From assembly GCA_029706075.1 (NCBI GenBank), contig JAINUG010000037.1, positions 2,407,127 through 2,471,126 on the forward strand: a stretch of DNA of 64,000 nucleotides. The letters are read 5' to 3'. Positions 13,761-27,201 of this stretch are shown piece by piece; the stretch's first letter is position 1; every line of letters begins with the position of its first letter. The notes under the pieces are model-generated. The model was given only the letters and a program-made list of their open reading frames with translations, made no database searches and had not been told where the DNA came from. Source of the stretch: Aldrovandia affinis (Eukaryota; Chordata; Actinopteri; Notacanthiformes; Halosauridae). The position numbers and the translations under genes are program-made.

Positions 13761-16700
13761 AAATAGTTGGAATGCCATTCAAAATAATTAATTGTTTTAT
13801 GTTTAAGGTCTTTAATCTACACTGTCAGTAAAATGTAAGATTTCATTATTGATAAAGCTCTCCTTGTGTGTAATAAAAAATGTTAAATAAAACAAAAATG
13901 CCTGCTTTACCTTTCCATTTCATATTCCTTCTGTCCAGGTCTTGCGCATTTCATTACCTAGAGGAAAAAGATAATATTAATTTAATATTGTTACTCACAA
14001 TACAAACCCTCTGATCTGTTTGAACCATCTAAGACATGAATGACCTGTCAAGATAGAATCACACATTATGTTTACATTACTGCTTTGGCCAGTGGCATGT
14101 ATTGTACCTTTCTTTATACAGAAGGGAGATATGTGTGAGGTGGGTCATGTTAAATTGTATTGTAAGCTATAGGGATCAATTGTGTCAACTCTTATGTTCA
14201 TGCAGTAATGATTCTTGACCAATACACTGAGGTTGGGAGTTTTGGAAGCAGAAACTATGATGGAAAGAGAAGGTAAATCAATTTCAAGGATGAAGGTGAT
14301 GTTAACGGCTCCAGTATATATACACAGTTGGATCACTGTCTGACCAAATCAGGTAGATCAAAGTATCAGGTGATACACACTTGGACTGGCAATTCAGTGT
14401 TCCAATACAATAAAAAGTGGGTACTTTTTGTATTGTTTTCTCTTTTGTGTGTTCTTTCAGCGTGAAAGAATGACAAAATCAACCCTTGCTGAGTGACTCC
14501 AGCCTGTATTGATTGTGAGTGTGTTCCCTGTCCAATGGTACAATGGATGTGACATAGACCTCTGTTTGTAATATGTCATTAAATTCCAGTCCTCATGCAC
14601 AACAGAGGTGGCAGGTGAATGGACATCAGCCAATGCTTAACTGCAGACTTTGTCACATCGCTTACAATATCAGATGAGTCCCCAACAGCTAAGCTGTTTT
14701 CACAATTTACCAGTGCAGTCAAACATCCTTAGAGTAGAACTTAATTCAGTGCGTTTTCAACTGACACAGGGGTCCGGAGCAGTCAGTCATACACATCAAC
14801 ATATTTGCCGACAATTTGCCTTGAAAGATAGCAATTTCATGGGACAGTAAAATTACTGTCTTTGCCGATTCACTGCAAATGACACTGCGATTATATTTTT
14901 AACATCAGAGCCTTGGTGTGCAGGTATGATTCACGCCTCTTTGTAAGCATCCATCACACGTTGTGTGCGTAGGAGGTAAATAGCGAGATACGTCTGTCTC
15001 TTAAGTAGTGCATGTATTGACTGGTGTGTGCACCAGGTGGTGCTCATGATCTTGTGGTAAGTGCTGGAACTTGCCGTTCTCAAGAGCAACAGTGACAACG
15101 CCTCACAAGAGACAACATTACAGGACTAATATGTCAAGGCATCCAATCAACTACTATGATGCTTTTCCCTGAACTTACAGTAAAAATGAAAAAATTCTGC
15201 TAATTGTACACGTCATTATGAGTTCAGATATGAACATTGTGTCGAAAGAAAAGTCTGATGCCTTGACCTTCAAAAATACATAATTCAAAATGAAGGACAA
15301 AAGGCTCTCGCAGGACCATTGAATGCCTGGTTAGTTCTGCTTAGTATAAACCCCTTAACTAACCTGGACACCTGATCTGGTTTGAACAATGTTGGGCGTG
15401 GTGGATATGGTGGGGACGGGCAGACTGCATTTCCCCAATAGTATCTTGTCAGTCAGCAGCCAATATTTGCCTTCTGAAGGTCCAAATAAATTTCCTCCAA
15501 CATATGTTTTTGTATCCTCAGCCAACTGTGGCTCATCTTTGGAAGGTCAAATTGGCCCTATGTGAACTACCAGCATATCCACTTCGTTATATCCACCTAA
15601 TATGACCACACAGTAAGCAGCCTACACTGGCCAGACAACTTGGAGGGATTTTTGCTCGGCCATTGTTGGTGGCCAGTGTTGGCATATTCTTGTTGGCTCT
15701 TAGGGTTACCAATGAGCAAACCTAATGTTGGATCACTGATAAAAAAAGAATATAAGGCCAGCAATGGGCCAACTAGGTCATGCTTATTGGGTGAGAGTAA
15801 AAAATTACACCATGATATGGGCTCCAGAGAGGCCACACCAGTGTAGGCCGGGCCTTAAAAAGGACAAAGGCATAAAGCTTTGTCCTACCAGGGTAAGGTG
15901 GGATTAAGTTGGTCAGGGTTCCTCAGGTCACCATTGGCATAAGTACACCCTTATCTATTCCCCAGGCTACAATTTATTGGTCAGTGAGATCTCCTTCTCC
16001 TCTGATTGGTGCTAGCAGTCTTGTAATATGCTACATAGCATATGTGGACAATATTACATAATATAATGATAATGTGGATAAGAATCACTGGTGCGTATGG
16101 GAGTGTTTTAGTGGAGCAGACGTGCTTCAGCTGCAACACTCCATGCACAGGTGCAGGTGGCAAGAGTGCAATACAATTGCCGCTACCAAATGGGAGAAAA
16201 AAATAAAATAAAAAGAATCTTACCACCAACATTATTGGTGCCAGTGTTGTCAATGTGATAATTATTATCATCATTGCTATTCAGGTGCATACCAGTGTAT
16301 GAAATGGGGTTAAACACCATGGTGATCTGATAAAGCCTGCTTATTTGACCCCTGAACACAGCCAAATTTCCAAGAGGCTGAGGTCTCGCCAGTAGAGGAA
16401 GGATTGATTTTGGCTTGGGCCGGGGGTTATGGAAACAGAACATCCTGCCATGGAGAAGGGAACGAGCAGGGACGTGCCTGGATGAACTGGAGAGGCACAG
16501 GCACTGGATATAGGAATTTAATGATGTCCCAGGAGAAGACAGGGTTAAGGTAGACCCAACCTGTAAAGTCAAAGCCAAGAATTTCTCCAGTCACCTTGAT
16601 GCCTTGAGTTTTATTCAGCTCTGTGCTGCATCACACATGCAAATGTCTATTTTTCCTTGGCCATAAGACATTTTCACAAAAACAAAAGATTGTTTGACAG

Positions 16701-18454
16701 AAGTGCTATGACACCAAGGTTGGTTTGGAATGAGCTCAATAATTTGTGACAATAGTTTATTTTGCGAATGGCACTGCATTCCTGTCTGTAAAAATACAAC
16801 TTTTGACTGTAATGCTGACTGTAAAGAGGATTTTGCAGCAGCCTATTCCACAATGAACTAGTGTTACTACAGTAAGCCGTCAGAACCAGACAGCTAGATG
16901 GGACCCAACAACCTGCTAGTAACAGTTCAATCACACAAGTAAAAAAAACAGTCACATCAGTCATGTAAAGGCCAACCTCATTTTGGCAATGTAGGAAAAG
17001 AGGCAAGGCCACTGGTACACTATAGAACATAACATTTGTATGGTGACATTATTCCCCAGTCTATATCCTTAATATGTTCTTGACCTCCACCATCTGATCA
17101 AGTGCATTCATGGGTCAAATGCATGACTATGCATGACTACTTACTACTTCAGTCAGGTTTATCTCAAGTAGTGACCTCTCAACCCCTGACAGAATATGCC
17201 TGTTAAATTAAAAGGAGAATTCCCTTAAAAAAAAATTCTAAACGGGGGCCATACAGTACATTTCTACCAACTTTGCAATCAAGAGTGGCAGAGAGCCAAT
17301 GTCCATTGTTTTCAAAGAGCTTTCCGCAATAGCTGAACAACCACTGTGCTCATCAGCTGTGCTGAGGTCATTATTTGTTTTAATGAATTAAATTAAATAT
17401 AACACCTGTAATGTAATATCCATAGATATTACTCAAAGTAGAAAGTAAATCCATCCTATTGTATTATCCACCTCACATCTCCGGGCCCCTCGGTCGCATG
17501 CATGTCTGTTTTGCCTCAAATGTGTTTGCTGCTTTCTTGCCCTTTCTTCCACGAGGAAGACAGTTACAAGTTTACTCCATGTAATTTAGTGGAAAGACAT
17601 CTCCAGTGTTGACATCACAACCACTAAGCAACACGCCACGAGAAGGGCAGATTTGATGTTACAGAAGGACTATTACCATATGCATCATGAAAGTGTGCCC
17701 CTTGCTCGCCCTTATCCACAGCTGTATAGTCCACGAGTGCTGGCTGCTCTTCGGCTGGGTTCACATTTTGTCTCTTTTTACGACAGACGCTTTGAAACTA
17801 TTTTCTCGTCTGCTGATGACCACGTATTCAGCTCATTTTCCAGAGAGAGCCTAAAAGCAGGAGTGCCTGTGATGTCCGTGAACCCACGTAGTGCTGGACT
17901 TTTTTTTCTCTTCACACGCGGAATCCATTCGTCTTAGAGTCATTGTCGCCTCCCAAGTTCCAGAACTCTCAGAAGGAATATCCAATAATAGTCAGGGAAA
18001 CTGTGCCATAGCTCAAGGCTTAGCTATTTGTCTTAATCAACCTTTTGTCAGTTTAGCAGCAATGGAGACGTATGCCAGTTAATATACATCAATCTAACGA
18101 CGACTCAAAAACACAGATTTACCGCCTTGGGCGTATCAGGCCAAGCCCATTGAACCTTGGGGAACCATTACCCCACGTGTCATCATTACCTTCACACCTC
18201 ACTTTCCCTTCAATGTTGCATACAGCACATGTATGCAGATTCAGATAAAACTGTCAGACACACACAATAGGCTTCAGCCAGATGGAAATTATTCATTATT
18301 GGGCCCCTTGACTGTGAGTATTCAGGTAAACCCTGTACAACTCCCTCTGCCAGGGTGAAAAAAGAAGCAAAGCTAGTTGATGCAGGGAACTCACTGGGTT
18401 GCTAGGCACCGGTACAGTAAGCGTCATCACTGTTACATATTTGTACCTTAGGCA

Positions 18455-18560
18455 TAACGAGTGGGGGGGGGCAGGGGGGACATGTCCCCCCCAATATTCA
18501 AAACAGTCACATCTGTCCCCCCCAATAATATGTAGCACATTCCCTTTCATTGTGCCCCAC
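18455..18560. repeat. G-run/C-run repeat, possible MITE end
   Basis: GGGGGGACATGTCCCCCCCA forms a palindrome, followed by a second ATCTGTCCCCCCCAATA. The pattern recalls small fish repeats, but no full element could be bounded. Confidence 0.45.
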
Positions 18561-20397
18561 CCCAACATTTAACATTTGGTTATGTCCTTGATTTGTAGCA
18601 ATGGATCTTTAAATTATTTATAGCAAATAATTCTTATCATCAAATGGTTACTCAAAAACTAAAAACATAGAGATTAAGAGTGATATGATATTCCAAAAAG
18701 GAGAAGCATGAAACATTGACATCACTGAGTAAATTGTGTTTCAATACATTTTAAATTGGATGCAATGTTACAATTATTGGTTTAATTGGTTCTGGTTTCC
18801 TGTTTTCCTTTCGTCCTGGCTGTGCCATGTGTTTGTCCCACAGAGCAACACATAATTGGCAATAACATACCCCAGGGAGGGTGGGGATTGGTCAGCAGGG
18901 TATAACACAGCTCAGTGCTCAATACAGACTACTCAATTGAGTACCTGTGACCTGCTGCCAGCTACTAGCTACGTCAGCGGGTGGCTTATTTCACCCCCTC
19001 AGGCACATGCTAGTCCTTACACTCACTTATTGAAGGAGGGTGTTGCAGCGATGAACAGCATTGGGCACTCAAAAGTATGGATAAAAATGTGGAAAACTCC
19101 TTCCAATAATAATAATTTAAAAAACACTTAAGCCATAAAAGGGCTTAAGTAAATTATTACCCTAAAGTGTCTGACAAAGTGGAATCCAACATATAAACAA
19201 TTTGAAATATAACACTGGAGGCTTGGACACTAAGACCACTCACACTGTTAAGTTAAGACACCACAAAGTGAATTAGATAATATAGCAAATCCTCCATTTG
19301 TTTTGTTACTCTGCGTGTTTTTCATCCGTGTCTGTTTTAGTGGGTACGTCTCCAGCAAGATCCTAAAAGCCAAGATTACTGGCCTACTTAGCACCATTGC
19401 ACATAATTTGTCTTTATGATCTTAATTCGTTTTTGCAAAAAGAGAGGCATGTTTCAAAAATCCATTAACATACAATTTCCTTCAAAAGCCTGTTTTTAAT
19501 TCAGTCATATTTTAATTTCCTGCCCCCATTCCCCCACATTTACAGTATGTATCCGTCAGTCTGGATTAGTCAATTATCCAAAGCCCACCAAGGCATACCT
19601 CAATCCTGCTGCTTGGCTGCCCCTGCACTTCTTCACTGAAAACCTTTTAAGACAAGTCTTTAAAAAAATATGGACGAATATCCGGACGTGATCTGGAAAG
19701 AAAGGCTTTGAACTGTCCTTTCCATTTGCACATCTCCAGGCACCCAGCTGAATGTACTTCAATAAAGATCAAGCAGAGCTTTTTTTGTAACACAGAAAGG
19801 AGCGAGATGTGGCCCCCTTTTGTTCCTTGAGGATCAGGCTGGGGATTTGGGGGGTATACAATCTAGGAATCAAAAACAGTGGAATTAAGTACCAAGCGGA
19901 CCAATGTTCCCCATGGGACCCTGTGAGAGGATTGTCTGCCTGGTGTCTGCCTCACTGATTAATGAAACACTCTCATCTTTCCCTCATCATCTTTCTCTCA
20001 TCATATCTCTCTCTCTCTCTCTCTCTCTTTCTCTCCTTCCCTCCCTCCATCCCTAAACATACATATTAACCTTGCTATTTGTGAAGGGAAAAGGCCTATT
20101 ACCAGTCTTTCCCGGTTCCTAGAAAACCTAAGATACAGCTGGTATCAGTTTTGTACACACATCTCATAATCACTACTTGGGCCACATAATTACTAACATT
20201 CTGTTTAAAGTTTGAGAGTTTTGCCAGTCGCCAGCTGCTCGGTAACTGATTCCACCAAACGTAATATTCGTAATAAATTCAATCGGATGTGATTCATTGC
20301 TTTACAATGCCTGAAACAATATGATATCAGATCTGCTCAATTCTGTTAGCCTTATTTGAGAATGAAATAAGGCCCAGACTGGGCAGGCACAGTGCAC

Positions 20398-20400
<3 letters not shown>

Positions 20401-20431
<31 letters not shown>
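20401..20431. repeat. TG microsatellite
   Basis: Fifteen TG units about 40 bp inside the intron that follows the PEPD KTDMEL exon. Confidence 0.95.
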
Positions 20432-20432
<1 letters not shown>

Positions 20433-20467
20433 TGCACTGGGTTTCCTGGGCTCTGTAAGGATTTTAC

Positions 20468-20543
20468 CTCCTTATGGGCTTCGCTGGAAATCCGGTTAGA
20501 GTACCGCAGGACCTCCAGCTCCATATCAGTCTTAATCAGGCGG
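20468..20543 (-). CDS. pepd: PEPD exon encoding RLIKTDMELEVLRY...AHKE
   Basis: The 76-base exon follows an acceptor with a pyrimidine-rich tract (GCTCTCCTCCCTCAG). It supplies the last base of a Cys codon and then 25 codons, RLIKTDMELEVLRYSNRISS and then EAHKE, to a donor (GGAG|GTAAAA). It matches human residues 184-208. This linker leads into the catalytic C-terminal domain. The frame is clean. A roughly 45-base exon for residues 169-183 should lie between here and 27202. No later prolidase exon was recognised from 20467 down to 1, so the next one is either diverged or beyond the window. Confidence 0.92.
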
Positions 20544-22491
20544 CTGAGGGAGGAGAGCAAAATAAAGGGAATATGGCTCTTCTCTGTGTCCATCATCACA
20601 TTAGTATATTCTCCAAACTGGGCCATGCTCAATACATCTCTATTGTCTTATGTGCGCACCTAATACACTAACTCTCTGCATGAGGTGACGAAGAGAGACA
20701 AAAGTACGAGTGGTCTCTCCCACCCTTAGTCTTTCAGATTCGTGGCAAGAGGCCGCAACAGAATGCATTCCAGAATGATGCATCACAACGAGTTTATCTC
20801 CAAGGCTAAAATGTATGATTTCTGCAGCGACATTTCAAAACTCGCCACCGAAATTAGATACAGTCATCAAGCCATTACTGTCCTTGGTCTGCGCTTTCCT
20901 GTAGCAAACTGCATGTAGATACCAACATTTGTTTCATCGTGATTAAGCACAGTGCACACCAGAGACAGTTCCGTACCAGCCTTAATGACCTGTCACAGTG
21001 GACTAATGTTGTTTTACTAGGTACCCAGGGAAGAATAGTTACACAGACACAATACTAATCTGCTAGAGCCAATAGTTACTATAATGATAATCATTCTGCT
21101 TCCTGGGTCTTGACAGTGTTCAACAATTTGTTACTGTGCATAGCTTGTTAATAGAGTACTCAATCAAGCATGTTACTGTAATGTGTATCTCTGATTGTTA
21201 TTGGGGGACTGAGGTGACATATTCTGCTTTTTACTCACAGGAGAAAATCCCATACAATTAACATTTGTAAGCTGTTGCATCAGATGATCTCTATATTCAA
21301 AATTCAGCACAGTAAATACAGTGGGTAAATAAGTATTTATCCCCTTTGGCATTTTTTACATTTTATGTGAATACTTACGCAATCAGCTATTGTCTGTTTT
21401 TCCTTTTTATAATGTCACTGTATATCTCAATGTTTTAATTAGTATTGCAACACAAACAATTTGTCCTCTATTGTAATTGTTTCATTGTTCTGTTCCCATC
21501 CATTCCAAATCATATATTTCTTCAGTTTCATTGTTTCTCTGCAGTGCACTCTGGTTGACAGTACAGTATGTGCCAATCAAGTTGAAAATGCATGTTTTCA
21601 AACTTTCTTTTAAACTTAATTCCAATTTAGCACCCGAGAGATGTGTCTGAGCGGTGCCCTTTCCTTTTCAGGAAATGTCAAGTTCATCGGGAAGGAACCG
21701 CTCTCCAACCCTCCTTGGTAAAAAGAAATGGATGTTTGGTGCGAAGTGAAGTGTAACCATAATGAACTGGCTTCCCACAGAGTAATAAAGGTCTGAGCTT
21801 AATGCCCGGGGCAGCCAGGCAAGCACGAAGACCATTACAGCCGAGTGGCCTGCCTCACGGCTCTGCCTGGGAGGCCAGAAACAGCAGAGAGAAGGATCGT
21901 GGTTCCCGTGGAACGTGGAGAAATTACCTCTCAGGGCAGCTATAGCCACTGCATCTTGTTTTATGATCAGATGACTGGAATTGGAAGGTTATTTAGATTG
22001 ATTCAACTTTATGCAAGCAAACGGAGGGAATCTTGAAATTCGTCATGCAAGTTTAGCATGCAAGAACAGACAGCTTCACTTTAGAATCCCATAAAGTTTG
22101 CTTTACATACATGCAGGCAAAATGGGACTACTATAGATAGACAGTTCAACGATTTCTCTGTCATGGATTAGAAATAACAGAAATATTCTTGCCGAAACTA
22201 TCTGGCCATCTGCAGTACTATATTTTCTATTACAGATACAAATACAAATACATGCAGACATGCACTCACATACTCTCTCTCTCTCTCTCAGACACACACA
22301 CACAAATGGCACAGTGGCTGGGGTTTAACTGGATTACAGCCATCAGTTAGCCCCTCAGTCATTAAACCCTTTTAACTAAAGTGCAATTCATGATTGCTTA
22401 TATCAATTACAGATGTTTTTTTCTGATGCCAAATCTACTATATAACAAAGCGGAATGTCTTGAATGTCTCAAAATCACAGCTATATATATA
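20544..22491. other. PEPD intron, no exon recognised
   Basis: Contains a CT/CA microsatellite near 22273-22307 and the possible Tc1 end. The missing prolidase exon for residues about 169-183 should lie somewhere in 20544-27201. Confidence 0.55.
21318..21470. mobile_element. Possible solitary Tc1-like end
   Basis: TACAGTGGGTAAATAAGTAT followed by TTATCCCC and a T-rich stretch resembles the outer end of a Tc1-type inverted repeat. No partner end or coding part was found. Confidence 0.35.
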
Positions 22492-24082
22492 CAGTGCCTA
22501 TAGAAAGTCATCATACCCTTTTGAAATTGTCACTTTTTTTTTTGTCTTACAGCCTGAAATGAAAGTACATAAAATCCATCTTTTTCCAGCTTTATTTACA
22601 CATTTTGCCTTATAACATTCAAGTGAAAAAAAAAGTAAAATCAAGTAAAATTTCTGATAATTAATAAAACAATTAAAAACTAGAATAACAGGGTTGGAAA
22701 AGTGATCAGTCCCCTGATTTAATACTTTGTAGAGGCACCTTTGGCTTTAATTACAGCCATCAGTCTGTTTGGATATGTCTCTACCAGCTTTGCGCACCTA
22801 GATTGGGCAATATTTGCCCATTCTTCCTTGCAGAACTGTTCCAGTTCAGTCAAATTCCGTGGTGAGCAGCGATGGACTGCACTCTTCAAGTCCATCCACA
22901 GATGTTCTATCGGATTTAGGTCAGGGCTCTGACTAGGCCACTCAAGGACATTCACCTTCCTGTCCTTTAGCCACTGCGTTGTTTTTTTGGCGGTGTGTTT
23001 TGGGTCGTTGTCGTGCTGGAAGGTGAACCACCTGCCCATCTTCAGCTGTCAGGGTGTACTTGGCAGCATCCATTTTCCCTTCAATCCTGACCAATTGCCC
23101 AGTCCCCACTAAAGAGAAACACCCCCACAACATAATGCTGCCACCACCATGCTTCACTGTAGGTATGGTGTGTTTTGGGTGGTGTGCTGTGTCTGGTTTC
23201 TGCTAAAGATAGCACTTGGAGTTCAGTCCAAAAAGTTCAATCTTGGTCTCATCTGACCATATAACCTTTTGCCACATGGCATCAGAATCTTCTATGTGTT
23301 TCTTTGCATAATGTAAACGAGATTCAGTGTGCCACTTTTTCAGAAGAGACTTCTTTCTTGCCACCCTGCCATACAGGCCAGCTTTGTGTAAAGCTTGTGA
23401 GATTGTTGTCACATGCACAGATCGCCCAATCTCTGCCATTAAGACTTGTAACTCCTTCAAGGTTGCCATTGGCCTCTTGGTAGCTTCCCTGATCAATCTT
23501 TTCCTGGCTCAGTCATCCAGTTTGGAGGGACGGCCCGATCTTGGCAAGGTGTGGGTGGTGCCATATGCCTTCCACTTCTTAATAATACTCTGAACGGTAC
23601 TCAGAGGGACAGTTAAAGCCTTTGAAATCTTTTTATATCCTTCTCCTAACTTGTGCCTATCCACAACTTTATCCCGGAGTCCTTTTGAAAGCACCTTTCC
23701 AGCCATGGTGAATTATTTGCGTTACCATGCATTACTAGGAGTGGGATCCTAAAGGAACAGCTGATTTTATTGTGAAATAATCAAAACCACTACAATTGAT
23801 GTCAGGTGGAGGCCAATTAGCTTGGTGTGTGATCTGGAAGGTGATTGGTTATACCTGAGCAAGTTTATAATGGTTATTCTAAGGGGACTGATCACTTTTC
23901 CAACCCTGTTATTCTAGTTTTTCATTTTGTATTAATTATCAGACATTTTTTACTTGAATGTTGTAAGGCAAAATGTGTAAATAAAGCTGGAAAAAGATGG
24001 ATTTTATGTACTTTCATTTCAGGCTGTAAGGCAAAAAAAAGTTACTATTTCAAAAGGGTATGATGACTTTCTATAGGCACTG
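22492..24082 (-). mobile_element. Tc1-like DNA transposon with about 200-bp inverted repeats
   Basis: The element is flanked by TA on both sides and bounded by CAGTGCCTATAGAAAGTCAT in inverted orientation. The inverted repeats extend over roughly 200-220 bp (22492-22714 and 23882-24082). They are near-identical except for a roughly 20-base indel and scattered changes. That is the long-IR architecture of fish Tc1 elements. Its length of 1591 bp is about full size for the family. It sits in a PEPD intron, and its transposase gene runs in the same direction as PEPD. Confidence 0.97.
22719..23706 (-). pseudogene. Tc1-like transposase, inactivated
   Basis: The reading starts with MAGKVLSKGLRDKVVDRHKL and has the paired-type helix-turn-helix region (YKKISKALTVPLSTVQSIIK) near residues 20-45. 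The DDE catalytic region then follows, with first Asp in VIWSDETK, second Asp in [10 protein letters not shown] and the Glu in [11 protein letters not shown]. It ends at 22719 with KGASTKY. Breaks: an in-frame TGA after KLDD (about 23510), an in-frame TAG after NSKCYL (about 23202), and a small deletion with frameshift near 23045-23060, before MGRWFTFQ. All catalytic residues survive, but no functional protein can be made from this copy. Confidence 0.95.
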
Positions 24083-24096
24083 TACATATATATATC

Positions 24097-24450
24097 CATC
24101 CATTGTCTAAGCCGCTTATTCCTGGTCAGGGTCACGGGGGGCTGGAGCCTATCCCAGCATGCGTTCCGGGCGAGAGGCAGGAATACACCCTGGACAGGTC
24201 GCCAATCCATCGCAGGGCACACACACCATTCACTCACACACTCATACCTACGGGCAATTTAGACTCTCCAATTAGCCTAACGTGCATGTCTTTGGACTGT
24301 GGGAAGAAACCGGAGTACCCGGAGGAAACCCACGCGGACACGGGGAGAACATGCAAACTCCGCACAGAAAGGCCCGGCCTGGATTCGAACCCGAGACCTT
24401 CTTGCTGTGAGGCGACAGTGCTATCCACTGCACCACCGTGCCGCCTACAC
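24097..24450 (-). mobile_element. tRNA-headed SINE-like repeat with ATGG tail
   Basis: The minus strand starts GGCGGCACGGTGGTGCAGTG, has box B GGGTTCGAATCC, runs through TTTGCATGTTCTCCCCGTGT and GACATGCACGTTAGGCTAAT, and ends GACAATGGATGGATAT. This sequence is a very common fish interspersed repeat. It lies directly beside the right end of the Tc1 element, separated by TA-rich sequence. I do not assign a family name. Confidence 0.85.
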
Positions 24451-24534
24451 ATATATATATACATATATAAATTAAATTATTCACACCCTTGATAAGAATG
24501 AGGGTGACACATATCTTTGTATATAAAGACGTAT

Positions 24535-24909
24535 CAGGACCGCGGAATCACTTGCGATCTTCCGCAAGAGACTCAAAACCCACCTTTTCAGACTCCACTA
24601 TCACTGAATTCTGTACATCTAGCTAATTGTCATCACCACTTGTTCAACACTATATACCCCTGCTTACTCCATTTAATCAAATTAAAAATTTAAAAATTTA
24701 AAAAATGTGAAAAAAAAAGAATAACCTTTTCCTACCCAGTGTTACAGGTATGGTATGCAGCTGCCTGCAATGATGTCTATCGCTGTATTACTGCACTGAT
24801 CTCTTGCGCGAACTATGATTGTTCCTACCGTGTATTTATGAACATCTTGTAAGTCGCTCTGGCTAAGAGCGTCTGCTAAATGCTTAAAATGTAAATGTAA
24901 TGTAAATGT
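24535..24909 (+). mobile_element. L2-clade LINE, 3' fragment
   Basis: Flanked by ACGTAT (24529-24534 and 24910-24915). The start encodes the end of the reverse-transcriptase protein (LPIFRKRL-like: TCTTCCGCAAGAGACTC). The 3' end has the L2-type stem-loop GTCGCTCTGGCTAAGAGCG, then TCTGCTAAATG and a TGTAA-rich tail. It is a strongly 5'-truncated copy. Confidence 0.88.
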
Positions 24910-26081
24910 ACGTATATACAAGCTTTTTTGTGACATAATTTGTGCAAGTAGCCCATTGGGATGACACAACAGTGTACATTTTGTTGAAAGCAACAAAGAC
25001 AAGCCAGGTGAGTGTTCTTTTTTTTCTCTATTGTGAAATCATAGTTAGTCAGATGATTACCTCACCCACTATCCTTCACACAACAGCCTTCAGAAAATTC
25101 ACATCACAATGCAAGACCCAGTATAGCGTCTTTAAATCACCCCTTCCCCCAATAGAGTACCAGCCACAGGCAAAAATCAGACAAGAAAATAATATAACAA
25201 AATAATGAAAAGCTAATGAAGGACTGAATGAAGTAAATGCAAGCTTACCATTCATACAAAATAAAATCAGAAGGGGCCCAAATAGCCTATTCGCATTAAT
25301 ATAAGCATGATTTATTTAATCAAAAATAACCAATATGGGCACAAGAAAATTGTATTAAGGGGAAAAGCATTGTGATTAGGGAGCAACCTTAAGACCTGCG
25401 CAAAAAAAAGCATCAGAGATTCATCAGACAAAAAAATGATGCCGCCAGAAAAATTGTCTCAGACTACCGTTTAATAATATCAATATTTATCCATTTGGTC
25501 GATGCCAGAGCAAAGGAGAGCAACAGATCGCTAAAATACTGTATAAGAGTGCAGAGTTTTGGAAGAGCTGGATAGCACTGGCAGGGAGCCGGGGACAGTA
25601 GATGCAATCGATAAGAATCAACAGGCATGGCTCAGCACCAAAAGCATGACATTAGACAAGGTCTTATAACACGTCTGAAACTGAAAGGGTTAGGCTCATT
25701 TCCAAAGACTCAGCATTATTCAAAGTTAATATTAATTAGCACGAAATGATTTTTTTTCAATACTCCAATACTACAGAGAATCCCAGTCAGTGCACTTTAC
25801 TGTATGTTAGGGGAGGAAGTGAACTTAAGATGGAGTTTCAGATTTACATACATTTTGATTCACCTTTCAGGGCCAAGTAATTGCATGAACCGCACTGGCC
25901 AAAACAATGATGCAAATTACAGCAGCTCACATGGGGAAGAGCAATTGTAAGTAATCAAAGATAGCACAGCATAAACAATCAGATACCCATGCAAGAAAGA
26001 CTATGGAATGAGCACATCCAGTTCACAATGAGAGAAAATTGATATTCATTTCTACAAAGGTTTCAGAATTTGGGCATGAAG

Positions 26082-26110
26082 ACACACACACACACACACA
26101 CACACACACA
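26082..26110. repeat. AC microsatellite
   Basis: About fourteen AC units in an otherwise AT-rich PEPD intron. Confidence 0.95.
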
Positions 26111-26198
26111 TTTCCCATGAATAAAATGATATAGTCTCATGAATAATTTAGCTTGAAAACCTTATCATTAGGAGATACAAAGGGACGAGGAATGTTTT

Positions 26199-26365
26199 TA
26201 ATCTATGTGGAATGGGAGAAGACATTGGTATTTCATGTTCTAATTTTTTGCTTTCTCAGAGGAATGTGGAGTTGAATTAATCTATGATACATGGAATGGG
26301 AGAAGACATTGGTATTTCATACAATTCAAAACATAATTTTTTGCATTTCATAAACATGTATTGAG
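26199..26365. repeat. Local direct duplication of about 80 bp
   Basis: GGAATGGGAGAAGACATTGG plus TATTTCAT occurs near 26209-26236 and again near 26293-26320. Each copy is preceded by TTAATCTATG or TTAATCTATGA and followed by a TAATTTTTTGC segment. It looks like a simple tandem duplication. Confidence 0.85.
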
Positions 26366-27201
26366 CATTTAAATGGTTGTAGGAAAAAGTTGAAAGTTTT
26401 AATCTCTTCACAAATTGCAATATATTAGTATTTTGGTGATATGTGAACAGATCATTTAATCCATGTTGCAGTTTTGTATTCTTATATTTTTGACAGACAA
26501 TAATTAATCTATTTAATTCTGTATATAAAATACAACACATACACTTTAGCTAATTGATTTATGCGTGTTCTAAAGGCCACATGTATGCGTGTTCATGGCC
26601 ATTTTATAACAAATAAAAACAAGCACATATTGATAAAAATTTGTCCAGGTGAAATCTAGGAATGAATCACCATATGAACCAATTCACAAATTTAAGCCAA
26701 CAGAAAAGGGAAAAGATGATATTGTGCTAAACAAGACCTCCACACATCCAAAAATGTTTCCATGTGCCGGGCTGAGTAGTAATCATCAAACATTGGAGAT
26801 GCCACCCCACCGTTTTCTCCTGTAGAAGCTCCTGTTTGGTAGAGTGCAAATAACACTGCAGCACACTATTTGGCAGGAAACAGTGGGCAGGCTTACACCT
26901 CCCTTATTTAACCAATAATATTTTGACATAGGCCTACTTGATATGATTCAAAGTCAAGTACAATTTACAGCAGCTGTGCAGTGGCAAAAGGCGAAACACA
27001 AAAGATGAGGATAAAAGGATGACAAGGGGCAGGAGCGATGAACTCCTCCAAGGACAATTAACTTCTTATGACTGAATCTTCCAGCCAGTGGAAATGTAGA
27101 TCCATCTTAGCGAATCTGCTGTGTACCAGATAATAAAAGTGTGGGCATGACGAACAATGTAACAATTAGGCTAATGAATAAGTGATCACAATTAAACCTA
27201 C

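Larger units (their letters stand above)
13016..20400. other. No gene recognised
   Basis: Mostly unique AT-rich sequence with a CT run near 20006-20028. No prolidase exon, RNA gene or bounded transposon apart from the small items listed separately. Confidence 0.55.
24916..27201. other. PEPD intron, no exon recognised
   Basis: AT-rich sequence with the AC repeat and the local duplication. No other feature seen. Confidence 0.55.

Noticed and set aside
20978-21022. Minus-strand candidate for the missing prolidase exon (residues about 169-183), reading ..KTTLVHCD..
   Set aside because: The frame that fits the splice phases contains stops, and the length between the plausible AG and GT is 40 rather than about 45 bases.
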